Origin: Pirellulaceae bacterium
GTDB taxonomy: Bacteria > Planctomycetota > Planctomycetia > Pirellulales > Pirellulaceae
NCBI GenBank assembly: GCA_026004775.1
Contig: BPJU01000008.1
Coordinates: 244,369-308,368, forward strand
Length of the DNA: 64,000 nt
Direction of reading: 5' to 3'
Part shown: in pieces, positions 1 through 8,741 of the stretch
Position numbering within the stretch: position 1 is the stretch's first letter
Layout of the letters: every line of letters begins with the position of its first letter
Translations under genes and position numbers: made by a program
The notes under the pieces: generated by a model
What the model saw: the letters and a program-made list of their open reading frames with translations, nothing else
What the model was told of the DNA's origin: nothing
The model's database searches: none

Positions 1-563
1 CGGCATTCCTGCTCGAATGCCAGTTGCGCAGCGGCCAAGGCACCGGATGCTTGTTCGATGCGGCGCCGTTCCTGGTCCAATCGCTCCCGATATTCGTCCA
101 GCGCCGCACGTTGTTCTTGAAGCTGAAGTCTTTCGGCCCGCAGTTGCTGCTCGTATCGGGCCCACTGGGCGTGCCACTGGGCATCGCGCCGGTCGAGTTC
201 TTCTTGGCGTCGGGCCAGGCAGGCCTCCAGTTGCTCGGCGTGGTACGCCAGCCTTTGTGCGACCGCGTCGGCTGGCAAAGCCGCCTCCGCTTGACTAGCC
301 TCGTCAGTCCCGACCGGTATCGCTATCGAAGGCGGGTTGTTATGGGTGGTGGGCGACGGGGGAGCATGAGCCGAATCGATGCGAACCGGCTCACCCGCCA
401 CCTCGGTGGCCGGCACCATTGGTTGGCGGGAGGGTCTTTCGCGGTCTGTGAGACTGCTTGTCATGGGAAATAGGGCACCCCGCGGAAGCTCCCGGATGGT
501 CCTACCGACTGGATCACCAAATTCATAATCGGCAAGGATTCCGCCACCGTTGAAGTTTCTCAT
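1..563 (-). CDS. Coiled-coil hypothetical protein, 3' end outside the window
   Basis: Reading the minus strand from ATG at 563 gives an open frame to the window edge, about 187 codons with no stop. An in-frame TAA lies a few codons upstream of this ATG. A second in-frame ATG at 464 is an alternative start. The first ~80 residues are low-complexity and rich in Pro, Thr and Ser. From about residue 85 the protein is very rich in Glu, Gln, Arg and Ala, with runs such as EQQLRAERLQLQEQRAAL, typical of a long alpha-helical coiled coil. The family is not recognised. A filament or scaffold role is possible but unsupported. The sequence reads as one continuous coding frame on this strand, so the opposite-strand frames here are taken as shadows. 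Confidence 0.7.
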   Translation of the reverse strand, partial: MRNFNGGGILADYEFGDPVGRTIRELPRGALFPMTSSLTDRERPSRQPMVPATEVAGEPVRIDSAHAPPSPTTHNNPPSIAIPVGTDEASQAEAALPADAVAQRLAYHAEQLEACLARRQEELDRRDAQWHAQWARYEQQLRAERLQLQEQRAALDEYRERLDQERRRIEQASGALAAAQLAFEQEC

Positions 564-753
564 ATTGAAAAAACCGCCTTAGCCGGCAAATCCCTAACCG
601 GAAGCCTCGGGCACGGTAAACGAGTAGGGCATGATTCCGGCGGGCTGTCTCTTGAAACCGGTCACAAGCGCCGTCACAATCAGCAGCACGAGTGAGCCGG
701 CTACAGGTCCGTCTCCCAGACCGCGATTAGTCGATCAGGTAGGAGCCACACCC

Positions 754-1041
754 ATGCGATTAGAACCCTTGGGGAACAAGGTGATTGTCAAGCGAGCAGA
801 GGCCGAGGAGCGCACGGCGGCCGGCATCGTGCTGCCCGACGTGGCTCGCGAAAAACCCCGCATCGGACGCGTATTGTCCGTCGGATCGGGCCGCCAATTG
901 GATGGCGGACAGCGCGTGCCGCTTCAGGTCAAGGAAGGTGACCGGATCGTGTTCTCGGCGTGGGGTGGCACGGAGGTGGAAGTGGACGGCGAGAAACTTT
1001 TGATCCTCACCGAAGATGACATCCTGGCCGTCATCGAATAG
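754..1041 (+). CDS. groES: Co-chaperonin GroES (Cpn10)
   Basis: The product is a 95-residue cytoplasmic co-chaperonin that would cap a GroEL ring. It begins MRLEPLGNKVIVKRAEAEE and continues with the T-AGIVLPD mobile-loop region, the VLSVGSG turn and the C-terminal DDILAVIE end typical of Cpn10. Length is normal for the family. The start at 754 is chosen because AGGAG lies just upstream; a longer frame from 631 has no such support. groEL does not follow: the next gene, 150 bp downstream, encodes a secreted protein. No CIRCE-type inverted repeat was seen upstream. Planctomycetes often carry several chaperonin copies, so this may be a solitary extra copy. Confidence 0.95.
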   Translation: MRLEPLGNKVIVKRAEAEERTAAGIVLPDVAREKPRIGRVLSVGSGRQLDGGQRVPLQVKEGDRIVFSAWGGTEVEVDGEKLLILTEDDILAVIE

Positions 1042-1189
1042 TTCTCATCGCGCAAAAGGGCGCCGGCGGCCGACACGTATATGGCTCGTTTCCGGCATCT
1101 TGTGTAGCATAGGAAATAGGCTCGCAGCAATCGTCGTGCTGCGAGCACACGGCATACAGCCGAGAACCACCTGATATAAGGGGAACGGT

Positions 1190-2353
1190 ATGAGACAGGC
1201 AGCTAGGGGTAAGAGATGGCTTGGCATCGTATCGCTGGTCGTGGTCCTTGTGGGCGGCGTGCTTCAGGCTCAACAAAGCGCGCCGGTCGGGCAACAGCCC
1301 GCCGTGCCCCCCTGGTCGGCGGAGGAGGTGCAACTATGGGACCAGACGCGCACCAAGGCGCTGGCTTATTTGGCAGCCAAAGGGCAAGCCGAAGACGGTT
1401 CCTTCAGCAAGGAGGCTGGTCCGGCGGTGACCGCCTTGTGCGCCTATGCCATGTTGCGCCATGGAAGGACTACGGCCGACCCGGCGGTTGCCAAGGCGCT
1501 TCAATATCTTGAGGGGTTCATCCAACCGGACGGTGGCATTTATGCTCCGGGTACCTATTATCAGAACTATGAAACGGCTTTGGCGCTCCTCTGTTTCCAG
1601 GCGGCCGACAGCGTCAAGTATCGAGAAGTGATTCGCAAGGCCGATTCGTTTTTGAAGCGGATCCAGTGGGACGAGTCCGAACAGATAGAACCGTCGGATT
1701 TCCGGTATGGCGGGGCCGGATATGGGCGGAGCGCTCGGCCGGACTTGTCCAACACGTCGTTCTTGATCGAAGCGTTGCGAGCGGCGGGCAATCCGGCCGA
1801 AGACGAAGCGATCCAGCGGGCGTTGGTTTTTGTGTCGCGTTGCCAGAACCTGGAAAGTCCCTTCAATACCACCCCCTTTGCCGCCAAGAATCCGGATGGC
1901 GGGTTCTATTACACGCCCGCCGCGGGCGGACAAAGCCAGGCCGGAACGACGGAAACCGGCGGACTGCGCAGCTATGCTTCGATGACCTACGCGGGCCTGA
2001 AGAGCATGATCTATGCCGGAGTGGGCCCCGATGACCCTCGAGTCAAGGCGGCCTTCGAGTGGGCTCGGAAACACTATGACCTTACCACGAACCCCGGTAT
2101 GGGATCGGCCGGCCTGTACTACTATTACCACACTTTCGCCAAAGCCCTCGATGCCATGGGCGTAGGCATACTGGTGGATGCCAGCGGCGAGCGCCATGAC
2201 TGGCGCAAAGAGCTTCTGCAGGAATTGGCTCGCCGCCAGCGGCCCGATGGTTCCTGGGTCAACGAAAACCCGCGATGGCTGGAAGGTGATGCCAACCTGG
2301 TGACGGCGTACGCTCTGTTGGCCTTGGCCTATTGCCGTCCCCCGAATCCCTAG
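1190..2353 (+). CDS. Secreted prenyltransferase/squalene-oxidase repeat protein
   Basis: This 387-residue protein has an N-terminal signal peptide (hydrophobic segment about residues 12-26, ending LQAQ). Repeated alpha/alpha-barrel motifs of the terpene cyclase/prenyltransferase repeat type follow, for example AEDGSFSKEAGPAVTALCAYAML, here given as AEDGSFSKEAG and PAVTALCAYAML, then QPDGGIY, and near the C-terminus RPDGSWVNENPRW. An AAGGG-type ribosome site precedes ATG 1190. Members of this family are abundant in planctomycetes and most have no known reaction. No clear DXDD cyclase motif was seen, so a structural or carbohydrate-related role is as likely as cyclisation. A WD40 protein follows 72 bp downstream on the same strand. 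Confidence 0.85.
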   Translation: MRQAARGKRWLGIVSLVVVLVGGVLQAQQSAPVGQQPAVPPWSAEEVQLWDQTRTKALAYLAAKGQAEDGSFSKEAGPAVTALCAYAMLRHGRTTADPAVAKALQYLEGFIQPDGGIYAPGTYYQNYETALALLCFQAADSVKYREVIRKADSFLKRIQWDESEQIEPSDFRYGGAGYGRSARPDLSNTSFLIEALRAAGNPAEDEAIQRALVFVSRCQNLESPFNTTPFAAKNPDGGFYYTPAAGGQSQAGTTETGGLRSYASMTYAGLKSMIYAGVGPDDPRVKAAFEWARKHYDLTTNPGMGSAGLYYYYHTFAKALDAMGVGILVDASGERHDWRKELLQELARRQRPDGSWVNENPRWLEGDANLVTAYALLALAYCRPPNP

Positions 2354-2425
2354 CCGCTCGATCGCGGCGATGGCCGGCCGGAAGCGGGCGCGGCAACGGT
2401 TCGCTTTTTCGGGAGGACCAACCCA

Positions 2426-3427
2426 ATGCGTCACACATTGGCCGTTTTCGGGCAGACACTCTTGGTACTCTCCGGAATATGGGGAACGGGTTTTTCGCAG
2501 GAAGCCATTCCAGGACTTCACGAAGGTTGGGTGACATCGATCGCCTGGATGGATCAACTGGTTGTCGTCGGTGGCGGACAAAGCCTTTTGTACCGGCCGG
2601 GATTTGTACGAGCGTATGACCTGAAGACAGGCCAGCCGGTGTGGGCGTTGCAGGGAGCCGAGTCGAACGTGTGGGATGTAGCTTGTCGGCCCGACGGCAA
2701 GACGGTGGTAGCCGCCACGTATGACGGCAAATTATTGGTGTGGGACGTAGAGAGCCGGCAGTTGCGTGCGACGCTCAGCGAGCATAAAGGTTGGGTTCGA
2801 TCGCTGGCGATGAGCCCGGACGGCTCGCGGCTGGCGTCTTGTGGTGAAGACGGCCAGGTGATGCTTTGGAACACCGAGACCTGGCAGGTCCAGCAGAAAC
2901 TGAAGGCTCACGACAGCACGATCTACCAGGTGGTGTTTTCGCCAGATGGTGCGACGATAGCCACGGCATCGCTGGACAAGACCGCGTGTCTGTGGGACGT
3001 TTCGGCTCAGGAGCAGACGCCGGTCTTGAAACTGGAAGGGCACGAAGAGGCGGTGTGGACAGTTGCTTTTTCTCCGGATGGACAGCGCCTGGCCACGGCG
3101 GGGGCTGACCGCAAGATTCGCCTGTGGGACCGGCAAGGGCAGATGGTGCGCACGCTGGAAGGCCATCGCGACTGGATTTCGCGGGTGGTTTTTTCTCCGG
3201 ACGGCAAGCAACTGGCGGCGGCCGATCTTGGCAAGACGGTCAAAGTGTGGGACATTGAGCGCGGTGAGGTGGCCGGCGAGCTGGCCGGATTTACCGGCAG
3301 TGTCTGGTGCGTCTCGTATTCGCCGGATGGCTCGCTGCTGGCTGCCGGTTCCCACAAGGAAGGACTGCGACTTTGGGCGGTGGCTGACGGTAAAGAGCTG
3401 TTTGCGGCCATGTCCCATAGTCAATAG
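2426..3427 (+). CDS. Secreted WD40-repeat protein
   Basis: The 333-residue product starts at ATG 2426 behind a GGGAGG ribosome site. The N-terminus (residues 1-25, ending TGFSQ) looks like a signal peptide. About seven WD40 blades follow, recognisable by repeats ending in LLVWDVES, VMLWNTET, ACLWDVSA, IRLWDRQ, VKVWDIER and LRLWAV, each preceded by a SPDG turn. That count fits one closed beta-propeller with no catalytic domain. Such stand-alone secreted propellers are common in planctomycetes and presumably act as protein-binding platforms. Partners cannot be deduced from the sequence. It may be co-transcribed with the upstream prenyltransferase-repeat gene. Confidence 0.88.
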   Translation: MRHTLAVFGQTLLVLSGIWGTGFSQEAIPGLHEGWVTSIAWMDQLVVVGGGQSLLYRPGFVRAYDLKTGQPVWALQGAESNVWDVACRPDGKTVVAATYDGKLLVWDVESRQLRATLSEHKGWVRSLAMSPDGSRLASCGEDGQVMLWNTETWQVQQKLKAHDSTIYQVVFSPDGATIATASLDKTACLWDVSAQEQTPVLKLEGHEEAVWTVAFSPDGQRLATAGADRKIRLWDRQGQMVRTLEGHRDWISRVVFSPDGKQLAAADLGKTVKVWDIERGEVAGELAGFTGSVWCVSYSPDGSLLAAGSHKEGLRLWAVADGKELFAAMSHSQ

Positions 3428-3516
3428 CCAAACACTGCCCGCTGCGCAAACGCAGGCCACCAGAAGTCGCGAGCGGGTGGGTGTTGGGAGTCGGCCGATT
3501 CGAGGACCAAACCAAA

Positions 3517-4344
3517 ATGCCTCGCTATATAGTCCGCTATGGTGCGATGCGGTTGCTGGCCGTAGGAAATGCTCGAGACAGCGACTGCTACCAGCGGGGA
3601 ATGCAACTGATCGTACGCACTCAACGCGGGCTGGAAGTAGCCGAGCTTTTATGTGAGGCGACACCGGATGCCGTGGAACGTCTGGCCGACACACCTGCTG
3701 TCCAGATACTGCGCGAGATGACACAAGAGGACATTCGAGAATGGGACCACATCCGCGCCCAGGAACGGCAGGAATTCGAATCCTGTCGCCGGCTGGTGCA
3801 ACAGATGTCTCTTCCCATGGAAGTGGTCGATGTTGAGCATCTGTTTGGCGGTGAAAGGATCGTGGTCTATTTTCTGGCCGAGCAGCGTGTCGATTTTCGA
3901 GAATTGGTCAAGACGCTGGCTTCCGAATTCCAGACGCGGATTGAAATGAGGCAGATCGGGGTCCGCGACGAAGCCAAGTTGCTGGCCGACTATGGCGATT
4001 GCGGTAAACCGGTCTGTTGCAATACGCATCTTACGTCGATGCCACCGGTGTCGATGAAAATGGCCAAACTCCAGAAGGCGACGCTCGATCCGTCCAAGAT
4101 CTCGGGCCGATGTGGGCGGTTGAAATGCTGCTTGCGATATGAATTCGACACGTATGAAGAGCTTCAGCGAGAGCTGCCGCCGGTGGGAGCCGAAGTGATT
4201 ACGTCGTTCGGCCGAGCCCGTGTGTTGGGTCAGGAGATCCTGGCCCAACAAGTGCTCGTGCACACGGAAGACGACCGGCGGATGCTGTTGGATGTCAAGG
4301 AGGTGCTCTCCGTGGTGCGCAAGGGACCGCAGAAATCCACTTGA
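3517..4344 (+). CDS. PSP1/RicT-like regulatory protein
   Basis: The product is about 275 residues and resembles the PSP1 C-terminal family, whose Bacillus member RicT (YaaT) works with RicA and RicF in RNA maturation and phosphorelay control. Diagnostic features are the cysteine clusters DYGDCGKPVCCNTH and SGRCGRLKCCLRYE, which in RicAFT contribute [4Fe-4S] ligands, and the downstream SFGRARVLGQEIL segment. ATG 3517 (MPRYIVRYG) is preferred to a GTG 36 bp upstream, because family proteins begin near this motif. Obvious ricA or ricF partners are not visible nearby. A Minf_1886 gene follows in the same direction. Confidence 0.85.
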   Translation: MPRYIVRYGAMRLLAVGNARDSDCYQRGMQLIVRTQRGLEVAELLCEATPDAVERLADTPAVQILREMTQEDIREWDHIRAQERQEFESCRRLVQQMSLPMEVVDVEHLFGGERIVVYFLAEQRVDFRELVKTLASEFQTRIEMRQIGVRDEAKLLADYGDCGKPVCCNTHLTSMPPVSMKMAKLQKATLDPSKISGRCGRLKCCLRYEFDTYEELQRELPPVGAEVITSFGRARVLGQEILAQQVLVHTEDDRRMLLDVKEVLSVVRKGPQKST

Positions 4345-4524
4345 CGGACGCGGGAACCGCCTGGCAGGTGGGGCCTTCGCATGGAGGCATTGGGCCGGAT
4401 CGGTGTTAAAGGAATCGCCCAGTGGGCGTATAATAAAGTAACAGTTCCCGAAAATGCGGCGTCCCGAGCCATTATTTTAACCTCGGGCGGTTATCGTTCG
4501 CATACATCACGGGGTTATCAACAA

Positions 4525-4944
4525 ATGGCGAGCGATCGTCGAGCGGCATTGGCAGCATTACTACATGAGAATCGGCGTTTTCCTCTGGATGCATACTTAT
4601 TCGTCGCCGAATCGTTGCGCTATGCTCAAGAGGTGTTGGGTATGGGGCGTGTGTCCCCGTTCCGGCCGGGAATGGGTGAGCCGGAGCGGCATGTGACGGG
4701 GCAGGAATTGTGCGAGGCGGTACGGCTCTATGCCATGGAGCAGTTCGGCCTGCTGGCACGGCTGGTTCTTGCCCACTGGGGTATCCGCTCAACCAGTGAC
4801 ATCGGCGATGTCGTCTATGACCTTATCGCGATCGGGGAGATGAAAAAGTCGGACACTGACCGCCGTGAAGATTTCGACGACGTTTTCGATTTTGAAGAAG
4901 CGTTCGACCGCCAATACGAAATCGTCGTTCCTCAATTGCGTTGA
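4525..4944 (+). CDS. Minf_1886 family protein
   Basis: The 139-residue protein beginning MASDRRAALAALLHENRRF matches my recollection of the uncharacterised Minf_1886 family: an N-terminal segment with FPLDAYLFVAESLRYAQ, then HVTGQELCEAVRLYAMEQFG and HWGIRSTSDIGDVVYDLI. Length is right for the family from ATG 4525; the 48 upstream in-frame codons do not resemble it. Cytoplasmic, no signal or membrane segment. Function unknown. It lies 180 bp after the PSP1 gene and is probably transcribed with it. Confidence 0.75.
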   Translation: MASDRRAALAALLHENRRFPLDAYLFVAESLRYAQEVLGMGRVSPFRPGMGEPERHVTGQELCEAVRLYAMEQFGLLARLVLAHWGIRSTSDIGDVVYDLIAIGEMKKSDTDRREDFDDVFDFEEAFDRQYEIVVPQLR

Positions 4945-5114
4945 ACGCTGCCGCCCTATCACAAGGGCGAGTACCCCCGGGTTGGCAGGCCCAAGTATGG
5001 CATACCGGCGCAACGGGCAAGCTGCTTTGTGCCAGGATCGCCGGCCGCCGGTGTGTGGTTTTCTATTGTGACGTCCCTGTTGATCGGCTCGTAAAGTTGG
5101 CTGCATGTGGACTT

Positions 5115-5243
5115 ATGAATGAACAACAGCACGGCAGGGCGGCAGGCCGACAAGGTCTCAGGGCCGGCCATTTCCGGGCAGCAGCCGCGGTATATGGCTT
5201 GTGGCTGGTTTACTTGCTATGGTTGGCATGGAGTTGCCTGTAG
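5115..5243 (+). CDS. Small single-helix membrane protein
   Basis: A 42-residue frame from ATG 5115 ends in a clear hydrophobic helix, AAAVYGLWLVYLLWLAW. The N-terminal half is polar and rich in Gln, Arg and Gly. Short tail-anchored proteins of this form are common in planctomycetes. The frame extends upstream to a TTG at 4941 that overlaps the previous stop; that extension has no hydrophobic or family signature, so the shorter form is given. No strong ribosome site is present, so the call remains tentative. Confidence 0.4.
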   Translation: MNEQQHGRAAGRQGLRAGHFRAAAAVYGLWLVYLLWLAWSCL

Positions 5244-5330
5244 TAGGCGGTCACTAGCCCGCTACCGAGGCAACTTGACCAACGCCCGTTAACGCCACTT
5301 GTACGCCCCGGTGTAAAAAAGGCCAGAAAC

Positions 5331-6818
5331 ATGCCACGACTTCTTCCTCACCCCGGGATAAGTACAGGAACCTTGCTGCTGTTTTTCGCTGTGCAACTCC
5401 ACGCGCAGCCGGCATCGGTCGGGCCACCTGTGGTGATTCACTTGGAGGGGGAAGTCGGCCCGGTGATGGTGCAGTCTGCCCGTCGAAGCTTGGAGAAGGC
5501 TCGTCGCTGGAATCCGCCGTGCGTTGTCTTTGAAATCGACAGTCCCGGTGGCCTGCTGGCGTCCGGCTTGAAGCTTGCTGAAATGTTTCAGGAAATCGGC
5601 TGGACGCGGACCGTGGTTTTCATACCTCGCGAGGCACTCAGCAGCGCAGCCATTGCTTCTCTGGGATGCCGGGAAATATACCTTTCCGAGCAAGCTCGGT
5701 TTGGTAATGCCGGTCCGATCTATCTTGGGGCTGGGGGTCTGTTCCGACATGTTCCGGAAAAGATCCGATCCGATGTGGCTCTACGAGTGCGGCAGCTTGC
5801 CGCACACCACGATCGCCCACCGGCGGTGGCGGAGGCGATGGTCGACAGCGAATTGCAGGTATTCGAGTACCATCACCGCCAGACCGGCCAGCGGCGGTAC
5901 TTGTCGGAGCGAGAATGGCAGGGCTTGGAGGATCGCGATCAATGGGTTCAAGGGGCGGTCGTGCCTGAGAGTGGGCAGGGGAGATTTCTGGAAGTGACGG
6001 GCCGACGCGCCGTAGAACTCGGTTTGGCCACGGCTGTGGTTGCCGACCGCGATCAACTTTGGGAGCGACTGGGCGTGTCCGGAGCGCCTATCGAGTTCCG
6101 CCCGCAAGCGATCGACTACGCCGTCGTCATTCTGAATCACCCGTTAGTAACGGGAATCCTATTCGTAGCCGGGCTGGTGGCCCTTTATATCGAACTATCG
6201 GCTCCCGGCATCGGGCTCGGCGGCTTGGTGGCCCTGGTGAGCTTCTCGCTGTTTTTCTGGAGTCGGTTTCTGGGCGGTACGGCCGATTGGCTGGAACTGG
6301 TGATGTTCCTGGTGGGAATAATCCTGTTGGGCATCGAGCTGTTGTTAGTGCCGGGGCTAGCGGTATTCGGAATTACCGGCTTGTTGTTGATCGTCTCCAG
6401 TTTGGTGCTGGCCAGCCAGGACTTTATTGTGCCGCACACCGCTCAGCAGCGACAACAGATGTCCTTGTCGTTCGTGGTGCTGGTGGTATCGGGGGTAGCG
6501 TTCCTGGCGGCGGCTGTTCTGCTGGCCCGGTATTTCGGCCGAGTGCCGGTGCTGAATCGGATGATGCTGCCGCCGCCATCCGCGCGCTCGGGCACCAGCA
6601 GCATCGAGCAAGGTCCGGTGGTGGTTGGGACTGTTGGCGTGGCCGAGACGCCGCTGCGACCCGGCGGGAAAGCCTCATTCGGCTCTGCCTACGTGGATGT
6701 GGTTGCCACCGGAGAGTTCATCGAGGCTGGGCAACCGATCGAGGTGGTGGAAATCTACGGTCACCGGATCGTCGTCCGGCCTTGCAGCCACCGCTCCGGA
6801 TCGACCGGGAAAGGTTGA
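5331..6818 (+). CDS. NfeD-family membrane serine protease
   Basis: This 495-residue protein has a signal peptide (to about residue 25) followed by a ClpP/crotonase-like protease domain: VVIHLEGEVGPV, then FEIDSPGGLLASGL (about 68-80) and EALSSAAIASLGC (about 101-113), where S105 is the probable catalytic serine; K144 is a plausible dyad lysine. Several transmembrane helices follow (about 245-410), including VAGLVALYIELSAPGIGLGG, then a soluble NfeD OB-fold domain (about 430-490) with GTVGVAETPLRPGGKASFG. The family acts with membrane stomatin/flotillin-like proteins on their C-termini. The usual flotillin-type neighbour is absent; the next genes are convergent. Confidence 0.92.
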   Translation: MPRLLPHPGISTGTLLLFFAVQLHAQPASVGPPVVIHLEGEVGPVMVQSARRSLEKARRWNPPCVVFEIDSPGGLLASGLKLAEMFQEIGWTRTVVFIPREALSSAAIASLGCREIYLSEQARFGNAGPIYLGAGGLFRHVPEKIRSDVALRVRQLAAHHDRPPAVAEAMVDSELQVFEYHHRQTGQRRYLSEREWQGLEDRDQWVQGAVVPESGQGRFLEVTGRRAVELGLATAVVADRDQLWERLGVSGAPIEFRPQAIDYAVVILNHPLVTGILFVAGLVALYIELSAPGIGLGGLVALVSFSLFFWSRFLGGTADWLELVMFLVGIILLGIELLLVPGLAVFGITGLLLIVSSLVLASQDFIVPHTAQQRQQMSLSFVVLVVSGVAFLAAAVLLARYFGRVPVLNRMMLPPPSARSGTSSIEQGPVVVGTVGVAETPLRPGGKASFGSAYVDVVATGEFIEAGQPIEVVEIYGHRIVVRPCSHRSGSTGKG

Positions 6819-6884
6819 AGAGTTTTTTTGTTATCGGCTTCGGGTGGCCTGTCTGAAGCCGCGCTCGGCCACTTATGGCCGGCC

Positions 6885-7115
6885 TCAAGCCAGAACGTAG
6901 ATCGCGATCTGGATAAGCAGTGCCAAGGCAGCCCACCATTTCAGATTGTGTGTGGCAGAGCGGCTGCCGGGTGCCGTGGTCTGTTCGTTGGGTAAGGCCA
7001 AAAGCCACACCAGGATCAGGAACGGCAACGCCACGAACAGCAGCCGTGCCGCGTTCAGCGGGATCGCAGCGAAGGCTTCGCGGAGAAGATCACCCGTTCG
7101 ATGGAGTGGGGTCAT
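6885..7115 (-). CDS. Small membrane protein overlapping the SSS symporter gene
   Basis: A 76-residue product starts at ATG 7115, whose ATGA overlaps the stop of the upstream symporter gene, which implies translational coupling. It has two hydrophobic helices: LLFVALPFLILVWLLAL (about residues 24-40) and KWWAALALLIQIAIYVLA at the very C-terminus. An alternative longer start at 7202 would lie deep inside the symporter gene and is not favoured. The family is not recognised. Position and topology suggest an accessory subunit of the symporter, an inference from coupling only. Confidence 0.65.
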   Translation of the reverse strand: MTPLHRTGDLLREAFAAIPLNAARLLFVALPFLILVWLLALPNEQTTAPGSRSATHNLKWWAALALLIQIAIYVLA

Positions 7116-8689
7116 GCCCGGCCTCCTCTCAGAAGTAATGGGCGAATCCTTTCGGCCGGCACTCGTGGCGTCACGCAGCTTACGATCGCGATGACCAGCC
7201 ACGTCATCAGAAACGACCAGACCGAATAGTAGAGATACGGCTCACGGATTTGGAACAATGGCTTCCAACCGGCTGTCTGATAGACAATCGGTTGTTGCAT
7301 GGCAAACAGGACCAGCGACGTCACCACGCCGGCGACGAACCCCGTAACGGCTCCCGCCGGGGTAGCCCGGGACCAGAACAGGCCCGCCAGCAGTACGGCC
7401 AGGGCAGGCCCCTGGAAAAACGACATCATCGTCTGAAAGATGCCGTAGATGGTGGCGCCTTCCAAGCCGCTCAACCAAAGGGCGAACAAGATGGCCCATA
7501 GCGTCAAGAGGGCGGTGACGATGCGGCCCGAACGCACACTGGTGTGGCCTTGGATGGTTGACCGCCAATAGCGTCCCAGGAAGTCATGTGTGAGAATGGT
7601 GGCGGCCGAATTGAGATACGAGTCGACACTCGACATCAACGCCGCCACGAATGCTGCCAGGAATAAACCTCGCAACCCTACCGGCAAGATCCTCGCCGCC
7701 AGCCACGGGAAAGCTTCGTCTGCGTCTGTTAGTTGCGGGAATAGAGCTGCCGCCGCAATACCCGGTACGGCGATCAGCAACGGTATCAGGTTTTTCAGCA
7801 GCGCTCCCCACACGTATGACGCTTTGGCCTCGAATTCAGAGCGGGCGCCGAGTGAGCGCTGCACAATTGCCTGGTTGCCCCACCAATAGGCGGGCGACAA
7901 GACCAGGGCCAGCCCAAAAAAAATACCGGTCCAAGGAAATGGAGACTCGGTGTCGACCGGCAGTATCAATTCGGCGGAGGGCACCCCAGCCCGATTGGCA
8001 GCGTGGGTTTCCAGTGCGGCCAGCAAGCCGGTCCATCCGCCCACTTCCACCAGGCTCAACAGCGCTACCAACAGACAGCCACCAATCATCACCGCACATT
8101 GCAAGACATCCGTGTAGACGACGGCCGCCAGTCCTCCGGCCAACGTGTACGCGCCGGCCGTGATACCGAGGATGAGGATCGCCAGAGCCAACTCCCAACC
8201 AGCCAGCGCCGCCCACGCCCCGTCGGACGAGAAGCGCAAGCCGCCCAAGGCTAGCAGCATTTTGGCGGATGCCAGTAGCATCACACCCAGATTACACGCC
8301 ATAAAGACTAGCCAGCAGAATGCCAACAACAGACGCATCAGGGGGTTGTAGCGCCGCTCCATGAACTCGGGCAGGGTGGTGATACCCAGACGCCAGAAAT
8401 GCGGCACGAAGACGAAGGCCGCCACGATCATCGCCGGCACACAACCGATCCATTCGAAGTTTGCCACCGCCAAACCATAACGGTACGCCGCCCCGGCAAC
8501 GCCGACGATATCCGTGCCGCCGATGTCTGTGGCGACCAGCGACATGCCGATGGCCCACCAGGGCAAAGAGCGCCCGGCCAGAAAAAAATCCGCAGACGAC
8601 CGCATCCCGCGGCTCAGCCGGTAGCCGATCACCAGGATGGCGGCAAAATAGGCAACGATCACCAAGCCATCCACCGGATGCAGTCGCAT
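7112..8689 (-). CDS. Sodium:solute symporter (SSS family)
   Basis: The 525-residue integral membrane protein starts MRLHPVDGLVIVAYFAAIL. It contains the SSS landmarks SSADFFLAGRSLPWWAIG (TM1-TM2 region), FVPHFWRLGITTLPEF, a long series of transmembrane helices, and SSVDSYLNSAATILTHDF with the serine/threonine pair typical of the Na2 site region. The substrate cannot be read from sequence. The neighbouring secreted DUF1080 hydrolase and SMP-30 protein point to a sugar or sugar-acid released outside the cytoplasm. ATG 8689 is chosen because residues upstream of it do not resemble the family. A small membrane protein overlaps its 3' end. Confidence 0.92.
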   Translation of the reverse strand: MRLHPVDGLVIVAYFAAILVIGYRLSRGMRSSADFFLAGRSLPWWAIGMSLVATDIGGTDIVGVAGAAYRYGLAVANFEWIGCVPAMIVAAFVFVPHFWRLGITTLPEFMERRYNPLMRLLLAFCWLVFMACNLGVMLLASAKMLLALGGLRFSSDGAWAALAGWELALAILILGITAGAYTLAGGLAAVVYTDVLQCAVMIGGCLLVALLSLVEVGGWTGLLAALETHAANRAGVPSAELILPVDTESPFPWTGIFFGLALVLSPAYWWGNQAIVQRSLGARSEFEAKASYVWGALLKNLIPLLIAVPGIAAAALFPQLTDADEAFPWLAARILPVGLRGLFLAAFVAALMSSVDSYLNSAATILTHDFLGRYWRSTIQGHTSVRSGRIVTALLTLWAILFALWLSGLEGATIYGIFQTMMSFFQGPALAVLLAGLFWSRATPAGAVTGFVAGVVTSLVLFAMQQPIVYQTAGWKPLFQIREPYLYYSVWSFLMTWLVIAIVSCVTPRVPAERIRPLLLRGGRA

Positions 8690-8741
8690 AGTTTCCCCAA
8701 TACTTCGGCCACGATCTGCCCCGTGCGGCCCGGCGCGGCGG

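Noticed and set aside
600..753. Possible CIRCE element before groES (agcacgagtgagcc near 685)
   Set aside because: Only a partial half-site; no matching inverted half at the 9-bp spacing.
1334..2581. 415-codon open frame on the minus strand opposite the prenyltransferase-repeat gene
   Set aside because: The plus-strand frame has a signal peptide, ribosome site and family repeats; the minus frame has none and is a GC-driven shadow.
2732..3724. 330-codon minus-strand frame opposite the first WD40 gene
   Set aside because: It covers two plus-strand genes and has no recognisable features.
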